From the NCBI RefSeq assembly GCF_031822435.1, contig NZ_JAVQLW010000004.1, positions 1-64,000 of the forward strand: a stretch of DNA of 64,000 bases. Reading direction: 5' to 3'. This document shows positions 42,956 through 53,501 of the stretch, piece by piece. The notes under the pieces were generated by a model, which was given only the letters and a program-made list of their open reading frames with translations, did no database searches and was not told the DNA's origin. Source of the stretch: Paracoccus sp. MBLB3053. GTDB taxonomy: Bacteria > Pseudomonadota > Alphaproteobacteria > Rhodobacterales > Rhodobacteraceae. A program made the position numbers and the translations under genes. Within the stretch, counting starts at the first letter, position 1, and the number at the start of each line of letters is the position of its first letter.

Positions 42956-43017
42956 AGGTTACGATACCGGCAGTGATTGGCCCCTCTCTCGGATTCTGCA
43001 ACCTTTACAACCCAATC

Positions 43018-43194
43018 TCAGGCTTTTCCCTGCACTCGTCTCCGGTTCGCGATCGCGCGCGCTGCCAGATTTCTTGCTTCGCCTGGCGCGACACCCAAGG
43101 CAGAGCAATTCGTCAGGATTGCTCGAATGATCTGCAGTTCTGCTTCAGCGTGTGTCGCGGATTTCTCTGCCGGTTGCGCCTGCGCGCCAGTCAT
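43018..43194 (-). CDS. 58-residue small protein, coupled to the 42-residue gene
   Basis: A 58-codon frame, MTGAQAQPAEKSATHAEAEL then QIIRAILTNCSALGVAPGEA, ends at a TGA at 43018-43020. Its ATG overlaps the stop of the preceding small gene by 4 bp (ATGA), a sign of translational coupling. The product is helical, basic at its end (ANRRRVQGKA) and contains one Cys. I do not recognise a family. Confidence 0.55.
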   Translation of the reverse strand: MTGAQAQPAEKSATHAEAELQIIRAILTNCSALGVAPGEARNLAARAIANRRRVQGKA

Positions 43195-43319
43195 TTAGGC
43201 TTACCCGAGACGAATCCGGACACTTTGTCCTTGGTGCTCGGTGCAGCCGCGATGACCTTGGGTTTGACCGTCTTGGGCTTCTTTTCGTCACGTTTTCGCT
43301 TGTTCATGCCCTTGGCCAT
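43191..43319 (-). CDS. 42-residue basic small protein
   Basis: A 42-codon frame, MAKGMNKRKRDEKKPKTVKP then KVIAAAPSTKDKVSG, preceded by a good AAGGAG site 8 bp before the ATG. Very basic (Lys/Arg-rich) small proteins starting MAKGMNxxK occur widely in alphaproteobacteria without known function; nucleic-acid or ribosome binding is a guess from charge. It forms a two-gene unit with the 58-residue gene. Confidence 0.65.
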   Translation of the reverse strand: MAKGMNKRKRDEKKPKTVKPKVIAAAPSTKDKVSGFVSGKPK

Positions 43320-43743
43320 TGGCCTGCTCCTTCGGATTGCCATCGGGAATCGACGGATTTGAAAGCCTAGACCTTTCCTTGCGGATAGATACCCAGTTTC
43401 TTAGAATTCGACTTCATGGCCGCAGTCCGGGATCGAGGTGATTTTTCAGCGAGGGCCCTACGGCTGGTTGGTAGGCCGTGCATGTAAATGGCGGCAATGC
43501 GAGGAGGGGATTGGCTGTAACGCCTTGGTCCGTCCGATGGATAGTCAGGTCCGACATCCGACACCTTTGGCAGTGATAGGAAGGTCTTTCGCTGCTGTCG
43601 CGAATGACGGGATCTTACTTTCTTCCGGGCGTTAACTAGGGGCTACGCGATTTCGCCGCGACGCCCGATGTAATTTAATGCCGAAGGCCCCAGCTTATGT
43701 GTATCCCCCGGTATGTTCCGGCGGTGTCATGGAGGACCCGACA
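43320..43743. other. Intergenic stretch without recognisable genes
   Basis: About 420 bp between the divergent small-protein genes. No convincing ORF, RNA fold or repeat seen; it must contain promoters for both sides. Confidence 0.35.
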
Positions 43744-43905
43744 ATGGGTGCCGACCAAGAACATAAGAAGCCAGTCCAACAGGAAAATCTCCCGCAGCAA
43801 ACTCAAGAGGCGCCTGACATGCCTCAGCGCGGCGACGGAGAGAAAAGCAATCAAATCGAGCGGCCCGGCGAGCATGAAAAGCAGCAGCGCGACCAGCGCG
43901 GCTGA
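43744..43905 (+). CDS. 53-residue hydrophilic small protein
   Basis: A 53-codon frame with GGAGG 8 bp before the ATG at 43744. The product (MGADQEHKKPVQQENLPQQT, then GDGEKSNQIERPGEHEKQQR) is Gln/Glu/Lys-rich, has no hydrophobic core and is probably disordered, like stress-related hydrophilins. No family recognised. Confidence 0.45.
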   Translation: MGADQEHKKPVQQENLPQQTQEAPDMPQRGDGEKSNQIERPGEHEKQQRDQRG

Positions 43906-44032
43906 CGGCGTCGAGCAAAGCCTGATCGCTCCCAGTTCCTGCGGGCGATCAGACACTACATTTCTAGAAAAGGCGCAGCGAGGTTCGGACTACCCGTCCG
44001 CACCGATGTGCTGAATGAATAACTCACAGGAC

Positions 44033-44064
44033 AAGGCGGGGAGGTCGCGACCTCCCCGCCTTTT
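44033..44064 (+). terminator. Perfect-palindrome terminator
   Basis: AAGGCGGGGAGGTCG (44033-44047) is followed directly by its exact complement CGACCTCCCCGCCTT (44048-44062) and then T residues. The 15-bp perfect stem without spacer works on both strands (AA on one side, TT on the other), a strong rho-independent terminator. Confidence 0.85.
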
Positions 44065-44089
44065 CAGCCTTTCACCCGAAGGAAACAAA

Positions 44090-44296
44090 ATGAGGCAAGA
44101 CATCGAACTCGTGAACTGTCTCAGTGGGATACGTGAAACCTATGCCTCACCACCATGGCGTCTGGAAGGCGTTACCGCACATGCGCGGGGAAGCCTTATT
44201 AGACTTGTGCATGTGAACGGCGAGCAGACTGCCATTCCGGTTCTTCTTAAAGCCGACCACGTTTTGCCAATGTTTGCGGTCTGGTCAACTGATTAG
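44090..44296 (+). CDS. 68-residue hypothetical protein
   Basis: 68-residue small protein (MRQDIELVNCLSGIRETYAS then GSLIRLVHVNGEQTAIPVLL) with beta-strand-rich pattern. A GAAGGAAAC site precedes the ATG at 44090, which lies 25 bp after a strong terminator, so it has its own promoter. No recognised domain. Confidence 0.55.
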   Translation: MRQDIELVNCLSGIRETYASPPWRLEGVTAHARGSLIRLVHVNGEQTAIPVLLKADHVLPMFAVWSTD

Positions 44297-44425
44297 CGAC
44301 GGGTTCCGCTCGATCTCGGGCCATCGCAAAGATACCAACTGTCTGCTCTGGAGCATCGCCCCAGGCATCTTACATCAGCAATGCCGGTTCGTGTCCTTTC
44401 GCCCGGCAACAGGGAGGTCCATTTA

Positions 44426-44974
44426 ATGGATTCCGAAGATATCACCGACAGCGTCGAGAAACGCCCTCTCCTACAGGACAGGGCGCGAGTAGGCGAGCGA
44501 CGAAAAACAGGCGGGGCCGAGTATGACATGCTGGTTCGCGCCACGAACGGTATGGATGATCCGGCCACCAACGAGGCATGGTCGACAAGCAAAGGGGGCC
44601 ATGACGAGCAGCCGCTGCATGGGGACGGGCAGACGGATGGTATAGGTGCGCATCTTGAGAGTCAGTTCAACGACCGAATGGACGCCCTCGCACTGCGTGT
44701 GAGCGAACTGGAACTGCAGGCGCTGCAAGAGGCAGAAAGCTCCGACCCTGGCGGCAGCGAGCAGACATTGAAAGAGGCCCTTGCATGGCTCGAGCGCGTG
44801 ACCCCGGTTGTTCGTCGGCTTTACTGGGCGGTCAAGGAAGCGGCTCCGCAATTTGAAGGGCCGGACAGAACGGCGCTCGATCAGGCTGTGGGCGCGCTTG
44901 ATGCATGGCAATCCGCCCATTCCCGGCTGCACGAGACGATTGCCGAAACAAAGGCGCGGGAGTTGGACCCGTGA
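44426..44974 (+). CDS. 182-residue hypothetical protein
   Basis: Soluble acidic protein. The first 90 residues are polar and likely disordered; residues 90-180 are helical with heptads (LALRVSELELQALQEAE, TLKEALAWLERVTPVVRRLY), suggesting a coiled coil. A GGGAGGTCC site precedes the ATG at 44426. No family recognised and no operon partner. Confidence 0.55.
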   Translation: MDSEDITDSVEKRPLLQDRARVGERRKTGGAEYDMLVRATNGMDDPATNEAWSTSKGGHDEQPLHGDGQTDGIGAHLESQFNDRMDALALRVSELELQALQEAESSDPGGSEQTLKEALAWLERVTPVVRRLYWAVKEAAPQFEGPDRTALDQAVGALDAWQSAHSRLHETIAETKARELDP

Positions 44975-45159
44975 GCATCTTTAGAGGCGTGAGACAGGTG
45001 GGAGAGGATCTGAATTAATCCGCTCTCGTGCTGGCGGGAAAAATTGGGTCACCTAGACAGGCGATCTTGAGGCAACCTGCAACGCGATGAACTTTGACCT
45101 TGCCCCGTGTCCCAGACTCTGACGAGACCGGGCCGAGCATCCTCGGATTTCGCATAGCG

Positions 45160-45624
45160 TCAGTACCTGAGCCCCCGCCCCAGGATTAGGACAGCACGTT
45201 CCTCCTGTGGCTCGTCCTCATCTCTCAGCGGCTGTTCGCTGATGACCGGACTGCTGGCCTGCAGCACATCCAGCATGTCGGGAAAGCCATGTGCCACATC
45301 CGGCATCCCCGCAATCTCATAGGCATTCTGTCCCAGTCCGGCATAATGGACGATCGTGCCGCCATGGCGCGTCAGCCTTGAGGCAAAGAAGGCGCAGGAA
45401 ATCAGGCATTCGTCGCCAAGCTCACGCGTTTCATTCTGTCTCGCACGCCTTTGGACCATCTCCAGCAAACGGAGCGTCAGGCGGTCCGGCATGATGGGGT
45501 GATCGATGTAGTGTGCGAGCGTCGAAGCCAGATGAAATTCCAGCTCCGCGGACAGAACGACCTGGCTTTCGCACATTCCCTTGATCACCAGATCACGGGC
45601 AGCGGCGAGATATGTGTTCGTCAT
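45160..45624 (-). CDS. 154-residue hypothetical protein
   Basis: Soluble helical protein, 154 residues (SAELEFHLASTLAHYIDHPI, LLEMVQRRARQNETRELGDE). No recognised domain; cysteines at scattered sites do not form a motif. An AGGGGT stretch 4-9 bp before the ATG serves as ribosome-binding site. It is divergent from groESL. Confidence 0.55.
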   Translation of the reverse strand: MTNTYLAAARDLVIKGMCESQVVLSAELEFHLASTLAHYIDHPIMPDRLTLRLLEMVQRRARQNETRELGDECLISCAFFASRLTRHGGTIVHYAGLGQNAYEIAGMPDVAHGFPDMLDVLQASSPVISEQPLRDEDEPQEERAVLILGRGLRY

Positions 45625-45754
45625 GCACCCCTCGGCATCAGTCTGAACGAACTCTTCCCATAGGAAAAGTTTGGCCTGACCTCCGGAGAGGTCAAGCCTG
45701 TCCTTCCTTTGAGGGCACTGGAATCACAGGCTATTGCTCAGAGTCCTCAAGCTG

Positions 45755-45781
45755 TTGGCAGTCTGTGTGTCTGAGTGACAA
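45755..45781 (+). promoter_or_regulatory. Degenerate CIRCE-like element upstream of groES
   Basis: TTGGCAGTC-N9-GAGTGACAA matches the CIRCE consensus TTAGCACTC-N9-GAGTGCTAA in 14 of 18 positions, with the exact 9-bp spacer. It lies 137 bp upstream of the groES ATG. CIRCE is the binding site of the HrcA heat-shock repressor; hrcA itself is not in the window. The four mismatches reduce symmetry, so binding may be weak or lost. Confidence 0.5.
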
Positions 45782-45918
45782 AAATCTTTCCCGGCCCTCT
45801 TGAAACCGTCTGGAGGCGTAGTAGGTCTTCTGTCACGTGATGCCGCTAGGGTCACGCGCGGCCCTTCCTCTGAGGCGAGGGGCCTTACAAACTGTTTGTC
45901 CAATTGAGGAGAACAAAC

Positions 45919-47915
<1,997 letters not shown>

Positions 47916-47941
47916 TCATCCCCCTGCCCCTCAAGGCAGAG

Positions 47942-47968
47942 AAGGCCGCCCTTAGGGGCGGCCTTTTT
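47942..47968 (+). terminator. Rho-independent terminator after groEL
   Basis: AAGGCCGCCC (47942-47951) and GGGCGGCCTT (47956-47965) form a perfect 10-bp stem with loop TTAG, followed by TTT. It lies 26 bp after the groEL stop. Confidence 0.9.
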
Positions 47969-47969
47969 G

Positions 47970-48469
47970 CTAATGGCGAAGCCATAACCTGACGCATGCG
48001 ACATGGATGCTTCGTGACGAATCTCCCGTTGAGGTGCTATGCTCGGCCGCTGCGCTAACTGCTTGCAAGGTCTCTGAGCGACCGCCTCGACGAATGCTGT
48101 CCTGCGGCACGAGCAGGGTTGGACAGGCGCAGTTGGCCGACCTTTCTTGCTTCGGTAAGCGTTACTGCACCACGCCCCGGGGCACGATCAAACCGGAGTT
48201 CAAAGCTCGCGATGCGCTCTAGAGTCTAGTTTCTGGCCAACCGGCAATGGGGACCTAGCAGATTCTTCCCGCTTGTTAGTATACATGACGGCTAAGCGGC
48301 GCTTGTCCTGCTGCTTTTGATTGGCCTTTCGTCGGATGGATCTTCTGTTGGGCATTCTAGCTTTCTGAATTCGATAACTTGGGAAGTTGTTTCGCACCGG
48401 ACAAAATCCCGCGCCTTCCATACCCGAAATCGGACACGGATTGCGCGGGTTCTGGCTATACAGGCCCGT
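47970..48469. other. Intergenic stretch without recognisable genes
   Basis: About 500 bp downstream of groEL with no supported ORF, RNA gene or repeat. Several short open frames on both strands look random. Confidence 0.35.
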
Positions 48470-48691
48470 TTAATTCTTTTTGGCAGGTCTGCTTCTTTGC
48501 GGCTTTGACGCGTTTGGGACCGCGTTGTCAGCTTCCTTGGCAAGACGTTGGGCCCGTAGACTGGCCGTCAATTCGGCCCGCCTCGTGTTCTGCTCGTCGA
48601 CGATGAGCCGGGCCTGAGAAGTGGTTCGCTCCATCGCAGTCATGGGTGTTGTTGCGAGGAACAGACTCTGCGATTTGTCCTTGGGTGGCAT
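48470..48691 (-). CDS. 73-residue basic helical small protein
   Basis: 73-residue protein (SLFLATTPMTAMERTTSQAR then LIVDEQNTRRAELTASLRAQ) with a basic, Lys/Pro-rich tail (SKPQRSRPAKKN). A GGAGG site lies 8 bp before the ATG. Proteins of this type are conserved hypotheticals in Rhodobacterales as far as I can recall; function unknown. Confidence 0.6.
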   Translation of the reverse strand: MPPKDKSQSLFLATTPMTAMERTTSQARLIVDEQNTRRAELTASLRAQRLAKEADNAVPNASKPQRSRPAKKN

Positions 48692-48757
48692 TCAAAGCCT
48701 CCACAGGTTTGGCCCGGCCATGAGCGGCCGAACCGAAGCGCCTTGGGGGCGAGCCAC

Positions 48758-48964
48758 TTAGGAGAGGGCGAGGTCGCGCGCGGATTCGCGGCCATCACGC
48801 GAAGTCTCGACCTCGAACGTCACGGCCTGACCGTCATTGAGACGGCCAATTCCGGCGCGCTCAAGCGCCGATATGTGAACGAAGATGTCCTTGCCGCCGC
48901 TTTCCGGGGCAATGAAGCCGAACCCTTTTTCGGCGTTGAACCATTTCACGGTGCCTTTGGCCAT
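48758..48964 (-). CDS. cspA: Cold-shock protein (CspA family)
   Basis: 68-residue single-domain CSD protein. RNP1-like KGFGFIAP and RNP2-like DIFVHISAL motifs are intact, with the usual MAKGTVKWFNAEKGF start. Binds RNA/ssDNA as a chaperone, often cold- or stationary-phase-induced. The ATG at 48964 (GGAG site 9 bp upstream) was chosen; in-frame residues to 49114 are leader. Which of the several Csp paralogues this is cannot be decided. Confidence 0.93.
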   Translation of the reverse strand: MAKGTVKWFNAEKGFGFIAPESGGKDIFVHISALERAGIGRLNDGQAVTFEVETSRDGRESARDLALS

Positions 48965-49169
48965 CGTGAGATCTCCTGTCTGGTGTGTCACCCGCAACAT
49001 GCGGCGACCGGGCACAGTCAGATCAAAACGCAGACTGAAGCCGAGGGGGAGACAGGATGCACAGGGAAATAACGTTGCACTTTTGCATTTGGGAATGACC
49101 CGGTAGAAAATCAATACCAGAGCAGCGTTCTAATAATGAGCAGCTCCTTGGATTGCCTATCTCCCCCCC

Positions 49170-49526
49170 GCCGCGACCTATGCCTCGCATCAGGCCCCGA
49201 AGGAGCTGATCGACAAGTTCTAGGGCGTGTTCGACATGGGCTGGAATGTCTATCGCGAAGAGACCTTCGAGCGCCCGAAGGAACGCGGGATCATCCTCGA
49301 GAATGCTGAGCTGACGCCCTGCCCTGCCAGCCTGTCTGCCTGGGACAGCCTGACCGACGGCGAGAAGCGGCTTTCCGCGCGCATGATGGAGGTCTTCGCG
49401 GCCTATGGCGAGCAGGTCGATTACGAGGTGGGGCCCGTGCTCGACTACGTCAAGATGCTGCCGGGCGCCGACAACGCGATGATCATCTATATCGTCGGCG
49501 ACAACGGCGCCTCGGCCGAAGGCGGC
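49170..49526 (+). pseudogene. Arylsulfatase internal fragment
   Basis: Translation reads YASHQAPKELIDKF, an in-frame TAG (about 49222), then GVFDMGWNVYREETFERPKE, ARMMEVFAAYGEQVDYEVGP and YIVGDNGASAEGG. This is the middle of a sulfatase (corresponding to roughly residues 240-370 of the intact arylsulfatase at 56-58 kb, but a different paralogue). Neither end is present, and a recombinase fragment on the opposite strand begins at about 49527. Confidence 0.78.
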
Positions 49527-49640
49527 TTCGGGCCTGGCCGTGTCCGGCGAATGTCGCAGGAAGGCTGCGAAAGCCTTGATAGCCCGAATATGAGACTGCG
49601 GCTCCTCGCCCATGCCGAGAATACTATGCCCTGTCACGCG
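49527..49640 (-). pseudogene. Tyrosine recombinase/integrase N-terminal fragment
   Basis: The minus-strand reading EEPQSHIRAIKAFAAFLRHS then PDTARP resembles the SAM-like N-terminal domain of tyrosine recombinases, including IS91-associated integrases (TQSHYIRAVxxFAAFLGRSPDTA). About 38 codons remain and abut the sulfatase fragment. Confidence 0.5.
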
Positions 49641-49711
49641 CCCGACAACGGACCGCCGACTGGCTAATTCGAGCCCTTACCGGACGGTCGGTCCGAAGAC
49701 ACTTTCCTAAG

Positions 49712-50458
49712 CTATCCACCTAGTTCAGATTCGAAGGGATGGAGCACTGAGTTATCGCCGCACAAGGCGAGCAGTTGTGCTCGGTTGGTAACCCGTATCT
49801 TTCCATAGCCGAGTTCAACACAGGCGAGATCTCGCATTCTCCTCAAGACCCTCTGCAATGTCGGTTGTGACAACGCAACGAGTTCCCCCAGCTTCGCTTG
49901 GGATATTTCGACCCAACCGTCCGGATCCGGCGCATGTTCCAAGTGCATGAGTAGCCGCAGTGCTACGCGGGATTCCGATGAGGCGATGGAAATATTGGCC
50001 AGGAGGAAAAAAGTGGTCGCGAAGTTTTCGTAGGTGAGCGCATAGAAATCGTGGAGAAGCGCTGGATGGGATTTCACCAGTGCAAGGATCTCGTCCACGT
50101 CCAGATGAACAACCGTGGCGTCAGACGCTGCATGGACGGAAACAAGGCGTCTAGCCGATGACATCAATGCGAGATCACCTACCCAGAAGCCCGGATCGGC
50201 CTTGTGAAACGTAAAGTCGTTTCCGTCGGCACGCGGCACTGAAATATCAAGTGCTCCGTCGACCAGGCCAAAGATACCATTCGGCTCATCACCCACAGCG
50301 TAGAGCGTTGCCCCGGTCTCGAATACTTTGAGCCGAGCGATACTCGCGATCAAAGCGCGGCATTCTGTCGAACGCTGCCCGAACCAACCGGAGCGTGACA
50401 GCAGGTCGATGGCGCGATCCAGTCGGATCGCATTGCCGGGTGTGTCGCGCCGTCGCAT
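49712..50458 (-). CDS. Crp/Fnr-family transcriptional regulator
   Basis: 248-residue regulator with an N-terminal cyclic-nucleotide-binding-like beta roll (about 30-145, LKVFETGATLYAVGDEPNGI, GFWVGDLALMSSARRLVSVH) and a C-terminal winged helix (about 185-225, ISQAKLGELVALSQPTLQRV, LRRMRDLACVELGYGKIRVT). No N-terminal Cys cluster, so it is not an FNR-type oxygen sensor. It is divergent from the alkyl sulfatase gene across 175 bp and may control it. Confidence 0.85.
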   Translation of the reverse strand: MRRRDTPGNAIRLDRAIDLLSRSGWFGQRSTECRALIASIARLKVFETGATLYAVGDEPNGIFGLVDGALDISVPRADGNDFTFHKADPGFWVGDLALMSSARRLVSVHAASDATVVHLDVDEILALVKSHPALLHDFYALTYENFATTFFLLANISIASSESRVALRLLMHLEHAPDPDGWVEISQAKLGELVALSQPTLQRVLRRMRDLACVELGYGKIRVTNRAQLLALCGDNSVLHPFESELGG

Positions 50459-50633
50459 CCAATCCCCTCAGATGAATTTTTTGCTTTCTTCATGGCAAGC
50501 TATGCTCGCGCAGACCACAGATCGAATCAGACTTGCCGTCAAGAGGAGTGGAACCGGATTGTGCGTGCGTCTTTCAGACTAGTCGCCCCATCCGCCTAAG
50601 ACGGGCGCCCGTTGAGAATATCAGGTGAAAAAT

Positions 50634-52607
50634 ATGCCGATCGCGCAACGCTTACTGACTTCTGCAACTATTCTTGCAGCCTTGGCCCTACCGGCATCAG
50701 CACAAGATGATCCCCGAAAGGACGCAACCGACACCACCGTTTCGACCAATGCGAGACTCCTCGATTACCTGCCCTTCGACGACAAGACCGACTTCGAGGA
50801 TGCCAATCGCGGTAAGCTCGCGGATCTGCCGCCGGAAATGATCAAGACAGCAGAAGGTGCCCTGATCTGGGATCCGGGCAAATACGGCTTCATTGAGGAA
50901 GGCTCTGAAGCGCCGCCGACGGTAAACCCTAGCTTGTGGCGTCAGTCCCAGTTAATCAACATCAGCGGTCTGTTCGAGGTAGTGAAGGACGGAATCTATC
51001 AGGTCCGCAACCTTGACCTGTCGAACATGACCATCATCGAGGGCAAGGAAGGCATCACGATCGTCGACCCGCTGGTGTCTGCCGAGACCGCCAAGATCGC
51101 GTTGGACCTTTATTACAAGACCCGCGGGGAAAAGCCCGTCAAGGCCGTGATCTATACCCATAGCCATGTCGACCATTACGGCGGCGTGCGCGGCGTCACC
51201 AGCGACGAGGACGTGGCGAGCGGCAAGACCAAGATCTATGCCCCGGAAGGCTTCCTGGAGGCAGCCGTGGCCGAGAACGTCTTTGCCGGCACCGCGATGA
51301 GCCGCCGAGCCAGCTACATGTATGGCAACCTGCTGCCGCCGGACGAAAAGGGTCAGGTCGGCGCAGGGCTTGGCACTACGACCTCGGCAGGGACCGTCAC
51401 GCTTATTCCGCCCACCGATATCATCACCAAGACCGGGCAGAAGGAAACCATCGACGGCCTGACCTATGAGTTCCTGATGGCGCCCGGCTCGGAAGCGCCC
51501 TCGGAAATGCTGTGGTATGTCGAGGACTACAAGGCGATCGAAGCATCCGAAGACGCGACCCATACGCTGCACAACACCTATTCGCTGCGCGGTGCCAAGA
51601 TCCGTGAGCCGCTGCCCTGGTCGAAATACCTGAACGAGGCCCTGGTGATGTGGGGCGATGACGCCGAGGTGCTTTTCGCGCAGCACCACTGGCCGACTTG
51701 GGGCAACGACAACGTCGTCGAACTGCTGGAAAAACAGCGCGACCTGTATCGCTACATCAACGACACCACGCTCAACATGGTCAACAAGGGCATGACCATG
51801 CGCGAGATCGCCGAGAACTTCAAACTGCCTCCGGTGCTGGACAAGTTCTGGGCGAGCCGTGGTTACTATGGTTCGATCTATCACGACGTGGCGGCGACCT
51901 ATGTGCTGTATCTGGGCTGGTTCGACGGCAACCCATCGACCCTGCACGAGCTGCCGCCAGTCGAAGGCGCCAAGAAGTTCGTGGAATACATGGGCGGCGC
52001 GGATGCCGTCATGGAAAAGGCCAAGGCCGACTACGATGCCGGCAACTTCCGCTGGGTGGCCGAAGTCATGAACAAGGTCGTGTTCGCCGATCCGGACAAC
52101 CAGGCGGCCAAGGACCTGACCGCCGACGCGCTGGAACAGCTGGGCTATCAGGCCGAATCCGGCCCTTGGCGCAACTTCTATCTGTCGGGGGCGCAGGAAC
52201 TGCGCAAGGGCGTGGCCGAGCTTCCGACGCCCAACACCGCAAGTCCCGACACGATCGAGGCCATGTCGCTTGAAATGATTTTCGACTATGCGGGCGTGCG
52301 CCTGGACAGCGAGAAGGCGGGTGATGCCAACATCAAGCTGAACTTCGACTTCGGCGCGGATGGCAAATACTTGGTCGAGCTTGAGAACGGCGTCCTGAAC
52401 CACACCAAGGACATTCAGGCCGATGACGCGGGAGCCACCGTGACCATGCCGCGCGCTGCGTTGAACAAGATCATGCTGGGCGAGGAGACGCTGGATCAGG
52501 CCACGACCGGGGGCGAGGTCAAGGTCACCGGCGACGCTGCAAAACTGACCGAGCTTGTCTCCTACCTCGACAAGTTCGAGTTCTGGTTCAATATCGTCAC
52601 GCCGTAA
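50634..52607 (+). CDS. Secreted alkyl sulfatase (SdsA1-like metallo-beta-lactamase fold)
   Basis: 657-residue exported enzyme that would hydrolyse primary alkyl sulfates such as SDS. A signal peptide (1-23, ends ASAQD) is followed by a metallo-beta-lactamase domain with the zinc motif THSHVDHYGG (175-184) and downstream VLFAQHHWPTWGN, then the dimerisation domain (about 380-520) and a C-terminal SCP2-like domain (about 540-657). The ATG at 50634 was chosen because AGGTGA lies at the right distance; a GTG at 50625 is the alternative. Divergent from the Crp/Fnr gene and followed by a terminator. Confidence 0.92.
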   Translation: MPIAQRLLTSATILAALALPASAQDDPRKDATDTTVSTNARLLDYLPFDDKTDFEDANRGKLADLPPEMIKTAEGALIWDPGKYGFIEEGSEAPPTVNPSLWRQSQLINISGLFEVVKDGIYQVRNLDLSNMTIIEGKEGITIVDPLVSAETAKIALDLYYKTRGEKPVKAVIYTHSHVDHYGGVRGVTSDEDVASGKTKIYAPEGFLEAAVAENVFAGTAMSRRASYMYGNLLPPDEKGQVGAGLGTTTSAGTVTLIPPTDIITKTGQKETIDGLTYEFLMAPGSEAPSEMLWYVEDYKAIEASEDATHTLHNTYSLRGAKIREPLPWSKYLNEALVMWGDDAEVLFAQHHWPTWGNDNVVELLEKQRDLYRYINDTTLNMVNKGMTMREIAENFKLPPVLDKFWASRGYYGSIYHDVAATYVLYLGWFDGNPSTLHELPPVEGAKKFVEYMGGADAVMEKAKADYDAGNFRWVAEVMNKVVFADPDNQAAKDLTADALEQLGYQAESGPWRNFYLSGAQELRKGVAELPTPNTASPDTIEAMSLEMIFDYAGVRLDSEKAGDANIKLNFDFGADGKYLVELENGVLNHTKDIQADDAGATVTMPRAALNKIMLGEETLDQATTGGEVKVTGDAAKLTELVSYLDKFEFWFNIVTP

Positions 52608-52626
52608 GCAGCCTCGGAAAACGAGT

Positions 52627-52647
52627 GGGCGGGAAACCATCCCGCCC
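52627..52647 (+). terminator. Hairpin terminator after the alkyl sulfatase gene
   Basis: GGGCGGGA (52627-52634) pairs with TCCCGCCC (52640-52647), loop AACCA, 20 bp after the stop, followed by TCTATCC. Perfect 8-bp stem; only a weak T-rich stretch follows. Confidence 0.6.
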
Positions 52648-52845
52648 TCTATCCTAGAACAGGTCTCCTTGCAGGATTTTGTGGCGCGCCACCGCTGAGG
52701 CCCGCTATCGTCGACGAAACTCGATGCAGACCGAGGGAAATATCTCGGCCGTCGAATGTCCGCTTCGTCCGCATAGCCGTGCCCGGCGAACTACTCCTGA
52801 GCGGCCGCCAACTCGTCCGTCCGGGTGGACCGCAAACACCGTATT

Positions 52846-53166
52846 TCAGAAGCCTATGCCAAAGCTCACGCCACCTCGCCTCATGCATCCACCAGGCGAC
52901 AGCCATCGGCTCGAGGTGAAAGGATTAGAGATCTCCTCTCCAGCCTTTTCCTTCTTCTGAAGAATATACCGCATCCGTTCATACTGGTCGCGGCAGGTCG
53001 TTTCAGCTGCGATCTGTGCGATATCCATGCGACTGAAGACATGCGGGTTGAGACCCATGATCGCAGCCTCTTGGACATGGCCCGGAGACAGCGGTTTGCT
53101 ATCTGCAAGAGCCGATCCCGTCGCAACAGAGAAAACCAATGCGACAAGAGAGAGATTCCTGAACAT
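52846..53166 (-). CDS. Small exported hypothetical protein
   Basis: 106-residue protein from the ATG at 53166 (GGAGG 7 bp upstream). Residues 1-21 are a signal peptide (FRNLSLVALVFSVATGSALA), so it is periplasmic. The mature part has three cysteines and a helix AQIAAETTCRDQYERMRYIL. No family recognised. It lies downstream of the DUF1254 gene on the same strand, with a 330-bp gap. Confidence 0.55.
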   Translation of the reverse strand: MFRNLSLVALVFSVATGSALADSKPLSPGHVQEAAIMGLNPHVFSRMDIAQIAAETTCRDQYERMRYILQKKEKAGEEISNPFTSSRWLSPGGCMRRGGVSFGIGF

Positions 53167-53501
53167 CTGGGGCCTCCACATCTGATATGACTCCCATGGA
53201 TGTGGTCACTCTGGTGGGCCGATAGTAGAGCAGCTGGCGAGGTAAGATTACCACCAGGTGGGGACAACGCCCATCAATTCGGCCAGACGAGCAGAGACCG
53301 GTCGAGGAGGAGGCGAAAACAACCCACCGTAGCAATGTCCCACATCGCTGCCGCCGAAGATGCAACTGCAGGGTTGGCTGCTGCAGCTTCGCGAACGTCC
53401 GCTATGTCCGCATCGAGCGTTCGCAGCCTTTCGCACGTGCAATCCCCATTGCTGCCGCTCAGCCATGACCATGCCGCCGCCTGCTACCTTCGGGATTTAC
53501 C

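Noticed and set aside
42679..43362. 227-codon plus frame across repeats, IS91 scar and small genes
   Set aside because: It joins unrelated segments (repeat units, a transposase tail and antisense of two small genes); no start signal.
48292..48543. 83-codon minus frame upstream of cspA region
   Set aside because: It overlaps the better supported 73-residue gene and lacks a ribosome-binding site.
50952..52640. 562-codon frame antisense to the alkyl sulfatase
   Set aside because: No start signal or recognisable domain; the sense gene has all catalytic motifs.
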